Shown here one piece after another: positions 23,107-31,581 of a DNA stretch of 33,940 nt. This DNA is from Pleurocapsa sp. MO_226.B13 (GTDB lineage Bacteria; Cyanobacteriota; Cyanobacteriia; Cyanobacteriales; Xenococcaceae). A program made the translations under genes and the position numbers. Location: the NCBI GenBank assembly GCA_030064795.1, contig JASJEI010000104.1, positions 1 to 33,940 on the forward strand, read 5' to 3'. Every line of letters starts with the position of its first letter. The stretch's first letter is position 1. The notes below the pieces were generated by a model that was given only the letters and a program-made list of their open reading frames with translations, made no database searches and was not told the DNA's origin.

Positions 23107-23130
23107 ATAAATATTGACAACTATCAATAT
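23064..23130 (+). promoter_or_regulatory. arsI promoter with two ArsR/SmtB-like operators
   Basis: A -35 TTGATG (23068-23073) and a consensus -10 TATAAT (23091-23096) are separated by 17 bp. A 10-2-10 inverted repeat centred on ATATTGATG-TG-CATCAATAT (23064-23085) overlaps the -35. A second, ATATTGA-N6-TCAATAT (23111-23130), covers the likely transcript start. The ATAT(T)GA...TC(A)ATAT pattern is typical of ArsR/SmtB repressors. No arsR gene is in the window. Confidence 0.7.
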
Positions 23131-23145
23131 ACGGAGTGTAATACC

Positions 23146-23559
23146 ATGTCTCGTCTTCAATTAGCATTAAACGTGAGCGATCTCAATGTCGCTGTTGAAT
23201 TCTACCGCCAACTGTTTAATACCGAACCAGCAAAGCTTCGTCAGGGGTATGCCAACTTTGCAATTGTCGATCCTCCCCTCAAGTTAGTCTTGTTTGAAAA
23301 TGCTTCTGCTACTGGCAAGTTAAACCATTTAGGAATTGAAGTAGAATCCTCAGAACGAGTTACTCAAGAAAGCGATCGCCTTAAACAAGCCAACCTAACA
23401 GTTAAGAGCGAACCCCAAACAACTTGCTGTTATGCTTTACAAGATAAAGTTTGGACGACAGATCCAGACGGTGATGATTGGGAGATTTATACAGTTTTAG
23501 AAGATTCAGCAACCTTCGCTTGTAACGGTGCTGAGGCAAAAGCATCCACTTGTTCTTAG
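23146..23559 (+). CDS. arsI: ArsI/CadI family C-As lyase (dioxygenase fold)
   Basis: 137 residues, vicinal-oxygen-chelate fold. LQLALNVSDLNVAVEFYRQL, GYANFAIVDPPLKLVLFENA and LNHLGIEVE are hallmarks of CadI/ArsI. Vicinal Cys94-Cys95 in TTCCYALQDKVW bind trivalent organoarsenicals, and Gln5, His61 and Glu113 sit at the expected metal positions. The C-terminus adds a further Cys pair region (CNGAEAKASTCS). ArsI cleaves the carbon-arsenic bond of methylarsenite and aromatic arsenicals using Fe(II) and O2. Expression is predicted to be arsenic-induced through the operators upstream. Confidence 0.9.
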   Translation: MSRLQLALNVSDLNVAVEFYRQLFNTEPAKLRQGYANFAIVDPPLKLVLFENASATGKLNHLGIEVESSERVTQESDRLKQANLTVKSEPQTTCCYALQDKVWTTDPDGDDWEIYTVLEDSATFACNGAEAKASTCS

Positions 23560-23808
23560 TCGCTCTTTGACGAAGTGAACGCAAGCCCTGTCGTTTCACG
23601 GGCGACACAAGCTCCCGAATTTACTTCGGGAGTCGCGCCCAAAAAAGTCCGCGTCGCCTGGGGGAGGGGGGATTGCGGAACCTGTGTCCGCAATTCTAGA
23701 CCCCGTTCTCCCCAGGCGTTTATGACGGACGTGGCAGGGTACTGTTCACCGAGGGAAACAATTAATAATTAATTTCGGCAAAAACTTTTGCCATTGGGAA
23801 ACTATCTC
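23560..23808. other. GC-rich hairpin spacer after arsI
   Basis: CTCCCGAA/TTCGGGAG (23612-23632) forms a tight hairpin. A compound hairpin has an outer stem CGCCTGGGGGAG/CTCCCCAGGCG (23655-23718) and an inner stem ATTGCGGA/TCCGCAAT (23672-23694). The first may end arsI transcription, although no T-run follows. A 65-codon frame here is a by-product of the hairpins. Confidence 0.65.
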
Positions 23809-23954
23809 AGAGCTACAGCAAACCAAAAGTGTGAAGTTCAATTGCTTAATTTTTGGTCTATTACTTACTCAAGCAATTAACTGGAAAATTTGTAGCTCTT
23901 GAGGTAATTCTAACCAAATTATCCTCACTCCCTCACACAAATTCTCAGGAGGGA
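23809..23954 (+). promoter_or_regulatory. Structured leader, copy B
   Basis: Same stems as copy A: AGAGCTAC (23809-23816) with GTAGCTCT (23892-23899), AGTTCAATTGCTT (23835-23847) with AAGCAATTAACT (23871-23882), and TCCCTC (23929-23934) with GAGGGA (23949-23954) over the RBS. Most changes relative to copy A fall in the long hairpin's loop, at its bulge or in unpaired stretches. The TTAAGTT direct repeat of copy A is absent, so the duplicated unit starts at about ACTATCTCAG. Confidence 0.55.
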
Positions 23955-23957
23955 ATT

Positions 23958-24137
23958 ATGGAAATTAAATGGAAAAAACTAGGGATAAAAATTATCTTTT
24001 GGTTAGGAACAGAAATTTGGCTCACTTCGATCGGACTCGACGATCTAGCCGATTATAGTGAATTTCTCGGTCAAGAAAAAGAAATAACAGCGAGGTTGAG
24101 AGCTTATCCAACATTAACAGTAAATTTTGTCTTTTAA
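23958..24137 (+). CDS. Small hydrophobic protein, copy B
   Basis: 59 residues (MEIKWKKLGIKIIFWLGTEI, then GLDDLADYSEFLGQEKE). It is about 88% identical to the copy at 13965, with the same AGGAGGG ribosome-binding site and stop context. The two copies lie 9,993 bp apart as direct repeats and mark the ends of the accessory island. Confidence 0.65.
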   Translation: MEIKWKKLGIKIIFWLGTEIWLTSIGLDDLADYSEFLGQEKEITARLRAYPTLTVNFVF

Positions 24138-24577
24138 AAATTGCTACCATTCACAGAACGAATAATTTATAGTCACAATTGAAAGGAAGTCAAAAATGTT
24201 TACTCTCTCACACGAAATATTTAGAGTATCAGACAGAGGATTCATTCTCTGGCTATTGAAAATGAAATAGCCCTGGTTTTTTGATGCACTACCTTATTCA
24301 ATTTATTGCCAATTGTATCTCTAGTTCTTCTCGATTGTTTTCTAATTTGACAGATGAGGACACGGGGAACGCGCTCTGTTAACCGTGGGTTGTCCGTGTG
24401 AAAATGTACTTCATTTAATTGAGAAGAGCTACTAGTGGTGTGTCAGGTTTATTTTGATGGATAGTTTTTTCCAATTAAAGATTTTCCTTTTCCCTTTCAC
24501 CCTTCTCCTTTACACGTCAATTTTCAATTGACAAACTACTAGTGACGATCTGCGATCTAACCAGATCCTTGTTAAAA
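24138..24577. other. 440-bp spacer with one possible tiny ORF
   Basis: Apart from a 24-codon frame at 24196-24270, I see only AT-rich spacer, including pyrimidine-rich stretches near 24480-24510. The adaptor gene promoter should lie here, but I cannot pin it down. Confidence 0.5.
24196..24270 (+). CDS. Possible 24-residue peptide
   Basis: MFTLSHEIFRVSDRGFILWL, then LKMK and TAG, preceded by GAAAGGAAGTCAAAA. The start resembles the first residues of some larger cyanobacterial leader-like or stress proteins, so it may be a remnant. Weak support. Confidence 0.25.
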   Translation: MFTLSHEIFRVSDRGFILWLLKMK

Positions 24578-25930
24578 ATGAAATCTTCTGAATCTACTAA
24601 TCTCGTCAAAGAGAATTTTGAGCAAGTTGAATCCCCACCAGCACAAAATCGCCAAGTAAAATGGCTCTGGTTGTTTTTGAGTCTGGTAATACTTGCTAGT
24701 GGCAGTGTAAGTTGGCTGTGGCTGAAGCAGAATAATGCTTCTGTGGCAACGGAAAACCAATCTGCTCCTGCCATTCCAGTAAGACTGCAACAGTTAGAAG
24801 CTAGCACCATTAAGAATAGTTCCGAGTTTGTCGGTGCCACAGAAGCCCAGCAAAGAGTTAGTTTACGACCAGAAACTGAAGGGCGGATTGTGGAAATTTT
24901 GGTTAGTTCTGGCGAAAAAGTTAACCAAGGAACACCTCTAATCCGACTTCGTCCCGATAAAAATCGGGCGCAACTTAATAGCGCGATCGCCAGGATAAAT
25001 TCTTTGCAAGCAGCACTCAACCAAGCTGAATCGGAACTTAGAACTGCTGAAGCAGAAAAATCTAGAGAAGCAGCAGAACTTCAGTTACAGGAAGAAGAAT
25101 TTAAACGGACGAGTTTTCTAGTCACCGAAGGAGCGCAATCAGTACAAGCTCTAGACCGAGTCCAACGCGATCGCGAAGCTGCCCTTGCTAGCGTTGAAGC
25201 TGCCCAAAAGCGAATCAAAGCTGCCGAAGCAGCGATCGATGCTGCTAATGCCGATCTTAGGCAAGCCGAAGCAGATGCCGATTTAGCACGGGAAAATCTA
25301 CGAGATACAGAAGTGGTTGCCCCCGTTGCTGGAACGATCGGCGATATTCCAGTCAAGATTGGAGACTATGTAGAAATCACTGACACCCTAACCACAATTA
25401 CCCAAAACCAGACTTTAGAATTACGTCTTGCTGTCCCGATTGAAGATACTACTAAATTGCAGCTCGGACTGCCAGTGGAACTAAGGACATCCTCGGGAGG
25501 CGATCCTTTAGTACTAGGCAAGATTAGTTTTATCTCTCCTGTGGTAGATACGACATCTCAGACTGTTTTGGCGAAAGCGAGCTTTCTCAATCCCCAAGAA
25601 AAACTGCGGGATAAGCAGTTCGTACGTGCCAGAATTATTTGGGATCGGGGTTCAGGGGTTTTAGTCCCTGCTTCGGCGATTACTCGTTTGGGAGGTCAGG
25701 CATTTGTATTTGTCGCCCAAAACGCAGCAGCCAGCGAATCGGGAGAGGTGCAACAAATCGCCGAGCAACGTCCCGTCAAATTAGGTTCAATTCAAGGAAA
25801 TTACTATCAAGCTATTGATGGGCTAGAGCCAGGAGAAACTCTAATTACTCACGGTTTGCTGAATCTCTCTGATGGTGTTCCCATTATGCCAGAGTCGGTG
25901 AGTTCATCAACAGAGGCTAAGGGGAGTTAG
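24578..25930 (+). CDS. RND efflux periplasmic adaptor (HlyD/AcrA family)
   Basis: 450 residues from ATG 24578. One N-terminal membrane anchor (about 27-47, WLWLFLSLVILASGSVSWLW) is followed by a barrel-sandwich half with EGRIVEILVSSGEKVNQGTP, a long alpha-hairpin coiled coil (about 140-245, rich in Ala, Glu and Arg), the second lipoyl half VVAPVAGTIGDIPVKIGDYV and beta-barrel and membrane-proximal domains (LVPASAITRLGGQAFVFV). The adaptor joins the inner-membrane pump to an outer-membrane channel such as TolC. The pump gene follows on the same strand after 280 bp of repeats. A GTG at 24542 is an alternative start. Confidence 0.92.
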   Translation: MKSSESTNLVKENFEQVESPPAQNRQVKWLWLFLSLVILASGSVSWLWLKQNNASVATENQSAPAIPVRLQQLEASTIKNSSEFVGATEAQQRVSLRPETEGRIVEILVSSGEKVNQGTPLIRLRPDKNRAQLNSAIARINSLQAALNQAESELRTAEAEKSREAAELQLQEEEFKRTSFLVTEGAQSVQALDRVQRDREAALASVEAAQKRIKAAEAAIDAANADLRQAEADADLARENLRDTEVVAPVAGTIGDIPVKIGDYVEITDTLTTITQNQTLELRLAVPIEDTTKLQLGLPVELRTSSGGDPLVLGKISFISPVVDTTSQTVLAKASFLNPQEKLRDKQFVRARIIWDRGSGVLVPASAITRLGGQAFVFVAQNAAASESGEVQQIAEQRPVKLGSIQGNYYQAIDGLEPGETLITHGLLNLSDGVPIMPESVSSSTEAKGS

Positions 25931-25945
25931 TAGTTAGTAGTTAGT
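25926..25945. repeat. Short TAGTTAG heptamer array
   Basis: About three copies of TAGTTAG, the reverse complement of the CTAACTA unit at 2007-2096, directly at the stop of the adaptor gene. Confidence 0.75.
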
Positions 25946-26031
25946 TGTTCTCCTACTAACCAACGTGAGTTCGACAAAGCTAAAAATTCAAAAATTTAGC
26001 AGAATTCCTCATTCTTTGGTTAGAAAAATCA

Positions 26032-26086
26032 GAACTCCGAACTCCGAACTCCGAACTCCGAACTCCGAACTCCGAACTCCGAACTC
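26032..26086. repeat. Heptamer tandem array (GAACTCC)n, 7.9 copies
   Basis: Seven exact GAACTCC units and a partial eighth in the spacer between adaptor and pump genes. A GGCGGAG...CTCCGCC stem (about 26121-26153) follows before the pump RBS. Confidence 0.92.
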
Positions 26087-26209
26087 AAGTTAACCACTAA
26101 CTGAATCTCCGATCCTTCAGGGCGGAGAGTATTGAGGTGCAAGGTACTCCGCCTTGAAAAGACAGAGCCTGCTTGCACTTCGTCAATTGCGCATCGCTGG
26201 AGAACTTTT

Positions 26210-29200
26210 ATGTTTGTTGAGACTTTTATCAAGCGACCTGTTTTTACTATTGTTTGTTCCATCGTCGTCTTGTTGGTAGGGTTAGTCAGTATTCCCACTC
26301 TACCTGTGGAACAATACCCCGATATCAGCCCCGTGCAAGTGGTAGTTAGTGCCAACTATCTTGGGGCTAGTGCCGAAGTAGTCGAAAAGACCGTCACCAC
26401 AGTCTTAGAGCGACAGATTAACGGTGTTGATGGCATGAGGTACATTAATTCGATTAGCTCTGAGGATGGCACGAGCCAGATTACAGTTACCTTTGAGCAG
26501 AGTTATAACATCGACATTGCAGCGGTTGATGTTCTCAATCGGGTATCTCTTGCCGAACCGCAACTGCCAGATTTAGTTCGACAAACAGGAGTTGCGGTAA
26601 ATAAGCAATCCAGCGGTTATCTCCTGGGGATGGCGGTTTTTAGCGAGGAAGAAGGCAAATACGATAGCAATTTCATCAGTAACTATGCCGATCTTTATGT
26701 CTTGGATGAAATTAGAAGAATCAGGGGTGTAGCTAACATTCAACCCTTTGGCGAACGCCGTTATGCGATGCGTCTTTGGCTAGACCCTCAAAGATTAGCT
26801 AGTCGTGGGATTACGGCTCAAGATGTGGTTGATGCTCTTCACGAACAAAACTTAGAAGTTGGGGCAGGAAGGATCGGTCAACCACCAGCAACGGAAGGAC
26901 AAATGTATCAGCTGACACTTAGGGCTGTAGGTAGGCTCAAAGAAGTGTCGCAATTTGAGGAGATGATCCTGCAATCGGGAGCTGATGGCACGCTGATTAA
27001 GCTCAAAGATGTTGGTCGAGCCGAACTAGGAGCCGAAAATTATGAAACTTTTGCTAAGTATAGCAGTCGAAACGCAGTCGGCTATGGGATTCAGCAAGCT
27101 CCTGGCAGTAATGCTCTAGAAGTTGCCAATGCAGTAAAAGCTAGAGTAGCCGAATTGGCTGAAGATTTTCCCCCAGGAATTAACTATGAAATTCCCTACG
27201 ACCCAACTTTGTTTGTGGTTGAGTCGAGAAGGGAAGTGGTGAGAACTCTAATTAAAGCAGTACTACTGGTAGTCTTAGTGCTGTTTATCTTTTTACAGAA
27301 TTGGCGAGCCACTCTAGTTCCGGCAATTGTGATTCCGATTTCCTTAATTGGAACTTTTGCCTTTATCAAATTATTTGGGTTTTCCATTAATAGTCTGACT
27401 CTGTTTGGTTTAACCTTAGCTACGGGGATGGTGGTCGATGATGCGATCGTCGTGGTAGAGGATATTGTTGGTAAAGTACAGGAAAAGAAAATGCCACCCC
27501 ATAGAGCGGCGATGGAAGCGATGCGTGAACTTTCAAGTGCTGTAATCGCTACTTCTTTAGTTTTGTTGGCAGTTTTTGTGCCTGTAGCTTTTTTCCCTGG
27601 AACTACGGGGCAGCTTTATAAACAGTTTGCTTTAACTATTGCTTTTTCGATTGTTATTTCTACTTTTAATGCTTTAAGTTTGACCCCTTCACTTTCGGCT
27701 TTACTGTTACGCCAAGGACAACAACCTGGGGGCTGGTTAGGAAGAATTTTTGCCCTATTTAACCTAGGGATAGAGGGCTTGCGCCAAGGATATCGCGGTA
27801 TATTATGGCCCTTGAGTCGGATTAAAGCCTTTGTTGTCGGGATATTTATTGTCTTTCTGGGGTTGACAGTTTGGATGTATCAAACTGTACCAACGGCATT
27901 TTTACCAGAAGAAGACCAGGGTTATTTGATTAAACTGGTTCAAGCACCAGAAGGGACTTCTCTGGCATATACCGAGCAGGTAGTCGATAAGTCCGATCGC
28001 TATTTCGAGGACATCCCCGAAGTGGCAGGAACATTTTCGATTGGAGGCTTTGGTTTTACTGGTAATGTAGCTAATGTCGGCACTACTTTTGTCCCTCTTA
28101 CACCTTGGGGCGATCGCCTAAAACCCGAACAGTCAGCGCAAGGGATTCTCGGTCAGACAATTGGCAAACTAATAGCAATTCCCGATGCTAGAGTCTTCGC
28201 CATTAATCCGCCTACAATTGAGGGGTTGGGTAATTATGGTGGCTTTGTCTTTCAGCTTCAAGATCGAAGCAATAATGATATCCAGACTTTCTTGCAACTC
28301 GCTAGTGAGATCCTGGCGCGGGCAAATGAGGCTCCCGAACTACAGAATGTCTTTACTACCTATACTGCCAATTCTCCACAACTATTGCTGGAAATTGACC
28401 GGAACCAAGCCAAAGCTGTAGAAGTTGAGATCGATGATATTCTCAATACTCTCCAGATTTTCCTCGGTTCGCGTTATGTCAATGATTTTAATGAGTTTGG
28501 TAGAACTTATCGGGTATATATCCAAGCAGACAAGGAGTTTCGCTCTAACCCAGAAGATATTGGCAAACTCTATGTCCGTTCTGCCCAAGACCAAATGATT
28601 TCCCTGAGCAATTTAGTTCGGGTGACTCCTGTAACTGGACCACAAATCATCAATCACTATAATCTACTCCGCTCAATTGAAATCAACGGTGCAGCCGCTC
28701 CTGGTTATAGTTCTGGTCAGGCGATCGCTGCCATGGAACGCATTGCTGCCGAAGTTTTACCTAAGAATATGGGTTATGAATGGTCGGGAATTTCCTTAGA
28801 AGAAATTGAATCTGGCGGTCAAGCCCCAATTATTTTCGGGCTAGGAGTGTTCTTTGTTTTCCTAGTTCTAGCAGCTCAATATGAAAACTTTGTCGATCCT
28901 TTTATTATTCTGCTAGCGGTTCCTCTAGCCATCTTAGGCGCACTATCAGCAGCTTCCCTCAGAGGTTTTGCCAATGATGTTTATTGTCAGGTAGGTTTGG
29001 TGATGTTGATTGGCTTGGCTAGTAAAAATTCAATTCTGATTGTGGAATTTGCTAACCAACTTAGAGAACAAGGTCTTCCTATTGCTAAAGCCGCTCTAGA
29101 AGCAGCACAGCAGCGACTGCGACCAATTATTATGACTGCGATTTCTACACTTTTGGGAATTTTCCCTCTGGTTGTAGCAACAGGGGCAGGTTCAGCTAGT

Positions 29201-29350
29201 CGTCAATCACTGGGGACAGCAGTCTTTGGTGGGATGGTAGTTTCTACCGTTTTGAGTCTGTTTATTGTACCCATACTCTATATCATTGTTGCCTCTGCTT
29301 TCAGTCGCCTCAAAGATAATTTTCGCGCAACTTCACATTATCAGAGATAA
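26210..29350 (+). CDS. RND multidrug efflux pump, HAE1 family (AcrB-like)
   Basis: 1,046 residues from ATG 26210 (MFVETFIKRPVFTIVCSIVV; RBS GGAGAA), the standard N-terminus. Twelve membrane helices with two large periplasmic loops are expected. The proton relay is intact: the Asp pair in TM4 (TGMVVDDAIVVVED) and the Lys in TM10 (GLASKNSILIVEFANQL). FFPGTTGQLYKQFALTIAFS and the C-terminal GGMVVSTVLSLFIVPILY are typical. It exports hydrophobic or amphiphilic compounds with the adaptor upstream and a TolC-like channel not in this window. It ends 20 bp before the halogenase, suggesting that the pump exports a halogenated product. Confidence 0.95.
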   Translation: MFVETFIKRPVFTIVCSIVVLLVGLVSIPTLPVEQYPDISPVQVVVSANYLGASAEVVEKTVTTVLERQINGVDGMRYINSISSEDGTSQITVTFEQSYNIDIAAVDVLNRVSLAEPQLPDLVRQTGVAVNKQSSGYLLGMAVFSEEEGKYDSNFISNYADLYVLDEIRRIRGVANIQPFGERRYAMRLWLDPQRLASRGITAQDVVDALHEQNLEVGAGRIGQPPATEGQMYQLTLRAVGRLKEVSQFEEMILQSGADGTLIKLKDVGRAELGAENYETFAKYSSRNAVGYGIQQAPGSNALEVANAVKARVAELAEDFPPGINYEIPYDPTLFVVESRREVVRTLIKAVLLVVLVLFIFLQNWRATLVPAIVIPISLIGTFAFIKLFGFSINSLTLFGLTLATGMVVDDAIVVVEDIVGKVQEKKMPPHRAAMEAMRELSSAVIATSLVLLAVFVPVAFFPGTTGQLYKQFALTIAFSIVISTFNALSLTPSLSALLLRQGQQPGGWLGRIFALFNLGIEGLRQGYRGILWPLSRIKAFVVGIFIVFLGLTVWMYQTVPTAFLPEEDQGYLIKLVQAPEGTSLAYTEQVVDKSDRYFEDIPEVAGTFSIGGFGFTGNVANVGTTFVPLTPWGDRLKPEQSAQGILGQTIGKLIAIPDARVFAINPPTIEGLGNYGGFVFQLQDRSNNDIQTFLQLASEILARANEAPELQNVFTTYTANSPQLLLEIDRNQAKAVEVEIDDILNTLQIFLGSRYVNDFNEFGRTYRVYIQADKEFRSNPEDIGKLYVRSAQDQMISLSNLVRVTPVTGPQIINHYNLLRSIEINGAAAPGYSSGQAIAAMERIAAEVLPKNMGYEWSGISLEEIESGGQAPIIFGLGVFFVFLVLAAQYENFVDPFIILLAVPLAILGALSAASLRGFANDVYCQVGLVMLIGLASKNSILIVEFANQLREQGLPIAKAALEAAQQRLRPIIMTAISTLLGIFPLVVATGAGSASRQSLGTAVFGGMVVSTVLSLFIVPILYIIVASAFSRLKDNFRATSHYQR

Positions 29351-29370
29351 ACCAAAAGAGGCGGTGAGAA

Positions 29371-31026
29371 ATGATGTATCACAATAATAATTCAGCGAAG
29401 AAAATTCACAAAGCAAATTTGTCTGCCAACGAAGAGAGCCAGATTCGCGAATTCGATGTTGCCGTTATTGGGGCAGGACCTCTGGGGATTCTGTATGCCT
29501 CTTGGCTTAAGCAAGCACGTCCTCATCTACGTATTCTAATGCTCGATCGCAATCCATCACCAAAACACAAAATTGGTGAAAGTACTCTGTCTGGTTTTTG
29601 TAAGTCACTTCGTTCTGTAGGTATTAGTCATGAAGTGATGCAGCGTTTATTTTTTCCTAAAAATGGACTGGGCTTTTTCTATGGAGATAAGACTAATAAA
29701 GACATTACCAAGGCTCCTGAATATATCTTAGAAACCTTCGATGAAACTTTTCAGGTTGAGCGTCGGGTTCTCGATTCATTGCTCATTGCCAATGGTCGTA
29801 GACTGGGAATTGAAATTATTCAAAATGCCCGTATCGAGCCTCAAAAATCAGTATTTAGCAGTCAGGGAAATTTTTTAACCTACCATCTTGGTTCTGACAA
29901 GCATCAGATTCGCGCCCAACTGGTTGCGGATGCCAGTGGTGCGTCGAGTGTTCTGGGACGACATTTCGGTCTGTATGCAACTACAGGACTAACTTTCCAG
30001 ACTGGAGCAGTTTGGGCTTACTTCAAGAAAATCCGCAGGTTGGATAAATACCAAGGTTGGAAAGCTAAAGCCCAGTGCTCCCGCGACGAATACACCCAAC
30101 ACATCTGTTTTCCTGAAGGCTGGATGTGGTATATCCCCCTCAAATCTTGGCAGCAAGCTTCAGATCGAAATCTGGCAAAGATGCTAACTAGACTATTGAC
30201 AACTAAGGACAAGCTTCCTAACCAGCAACAATTGAGTCAGGAATTTGGCTGCCCAACCACAGATATTTTCAGTATTGGTATTGTTTTGCGAGAAGATCGC
30301 GATCGGTTACTTAAACAAGGTGGTAATGCAGTCTTTGAGTATTACCAGCAGCAAGTGCCAATCATTGCTCAAATACTCGAAGGGGCAGAAATTCTGCGGG
30401 ATTACTATGAAAATCACTCTCCTTATGAAATTCGACGACAAATTCGTCACTATAGTCAACAGATAGCTGGAGATGGTTGGTTGTTACTGGGAGATGCAGC
30501 TTTCTTTGTAGATCCGCTAATTTCTCCAGGACTTACTGGTGGTGCAGCTACAGCTTACTTTGCTTTTCAGGAAACTCTAAAAGCATTTGACTGTCAAGAC
30601 TTTTCTCAGGATTCTTTTATTGGCTATCAAAACTTTACTAAAACTCTCCATCAAGCACTAGAGCGAGATAACCAACTTGTCTATATGTCTTTCAATCATC
30701 CCGAAGCCCTCAAGCTAATTCAGCGTTTCCAGGAAATCTATGCTCGTAGACATTTCCACAGACACCAACAACAATCCTATAGTTTGGCCGACACTAACGT
30801 ATGGGGAATTCTGGACGAAAAATATCGGGAGATGCAGACTATTCTGTGGCAAATTATGCGTCAAGAAGAACTAAGAGTAAGTTCTCAAATTCCGCTCCCC
30901 GAACAGATGCCTGTTCATTATGAGCGGATGGTCAAGCGTCTGCAACAGTGCCTGACTGGCTATGTGAATCATTATGTAAAGCTGACTCCCTATATCACTC
31001 AAAACAAGAGAATTAATCATATGTAG
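29371..31026 (+). CDS. Flavin-dependent halogenase
   Basis: 551 residues. FAD-binding Rossmann motif GAGPLG (34-39), GES motif (KHKIGEST, 69-71), a Lys in FFPKNGLGFF (Lys97, matching the K-x-G-x-x-F lysine that carries the chloramine in PrnA/RebH), the halogenase signature WMWYIP (251-256; WxWxIP) and the FAD C-terminal motif LLGDAAFFVDPLISPGLTGG. These place it among flavin-dependent halogenases rather than simple monooxygenases. It would chlorinate or brominate an aromatic or phenolic substrate, with reduced flavin from a reductase encoded elsewhere. It is co-directional with the RND pump with a 20-bp gap and its own RBS (GAGGCGGTGAG). The substrate is unknown; long forms often act on carrier-bound substrates. 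Confidence 0.85.
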   Translation: MMYHNNNSAKKIHKANLSANEESQIREFDVAVIGAGPLGILYASWLKQARPHLRILMLDRNPSPKHKIGESTLSGFCKSLRSVGISHEVMQRLFFPKNGLGFFYGDKTNKDITKAPEYILETFDETFQVERRVLDSLLIANGRRLGIEIIQNARIEPQKSVFSSQGNFLTYHLGSDKHQIRAQLVADASGASSVLGRHFGLYATTGLTFQTGAVWAYFKKIRRLDKYQGWKAKAQCSRDEYTQHICFPEGWMWYIPLKSWQQASDRNLAKMLTRLLTTKDKLPNQQQLSQEFGCPTTDIFSIGIVLREDRDRLLKQGGNAVFEYYQQQVPIIAQILEGAEILRDYYENHSPYEIRRQIRHYSQQIAGDGWLLLGDAAFFVDPLISPGLTGGAATAYFAFQETLKAFDCQDFSQDSFIGYQNFTKTLHQALERDNQLVYMSFNHPEALKLIQRFQEIYARRHFHRHQQQSYSLADTNVWGILDEKYREMQTILWQIMRQEELRVSSQIPLPEQMPVHYERMVKRLQQCLTGYVNHYVKLTPYITQNKRINHM

Positions 31027-31059
31027 TGACTATGGCGAAATAAATTTAGCTAATAGTGT

Positions 31060-31262
31060 CTGATTTGGGATTATAGTTATCAAAACTCGACTTACAATCT
31101 TTTAACGCTTCATAAGTACTGTGCCATTTTCGTCTAAATACTGGAGAAAGGCTTTAGCCACATCTAAGAGATAATTCGGCAAGACTACTCAGATGACGAC
31201 TTAAGATAGCTGCGTCAGTCAGTTCAAACACAGCATCTTTACCATGGCCTAGACAATGATAT
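31060..31262 (-). pseudogene. Degraded transposase fragment (DDE, IS4/IS701-like)
   Basis: The minus strand reads YHCLGHGKDAVFELTDAAIL, then SRHLSSLAELSL, a small insertion with a stop, then SLSPVFRRKWHSTYEALKDC. The ELSLSPVFRRKW stretch is familiar from a cyanobacterial DDE transposase family. No start, no catalytic domain. Confidence 0.55.
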
Positions 31263-31398
31263 AGTTAATTACGAAATTTTTTTAGATTAGTATCAGGCAT
31301 TTTTGAGCGAATCTCAACTTAATGCCTGATTTTATCTATATTCAGCTAATTTTTGAAGTTTAAAGTTCTCTGACTGTTTTTTTAGTCTAAACTCCAGA

Positions 31399-31581
31399 CC
31401 ACCCCTAGACGAAACTAAAATTAGGCAGCAGCTAGAAGTGGTTTTGACTCAGGTAAATAGTATTTTGGCTACTGCCGAACAGGGAGAATTATTAAGAAGT
31501 GGCTTGAAAGTGGCTATTGTTGGTTGTCCCAATGTGGGAAAATCTAGTTTACTTAATGCGTGGAGTAAAAGCGATCGCGCT
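31399..31581 (+). pseudogene. mnmE: Internal slice of mnmE (tRNA modification GTPase)
   Basis: About 61 residues: [40 protein letters not shown] and [21 protein letters not shown]. This is the region before and including the G1 P-loop (GCPNVGKSS) of MnmE. Homology ends abruptly on both sides: AT-rich DNA on the left, IS5-type sequence on the right at about 31582. The rest of the GTPase domain and both ends of the protein are missing. Confidence 0.75.

Noticed and set aside
23575..23772. 65-codon frame after arsI
   Set aside because: It lies wholly in GC-rich hairpins with no RBS or homology.
23929..23940. Yfr1-like motif (ACTCCTCACAC)
   Set aside because: CTCCCTCACAC is only a near match, copy A differs further, and the stretch is better explained as the strand pairing with the RBS.
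24338..29350. RND pump as RiPP exporter for the nearby precursors
   Set aside because: Double-glycine leaders are normally handled by C39-peptidase ABC transporters. The pump is better linked to the adjoining halogenase.
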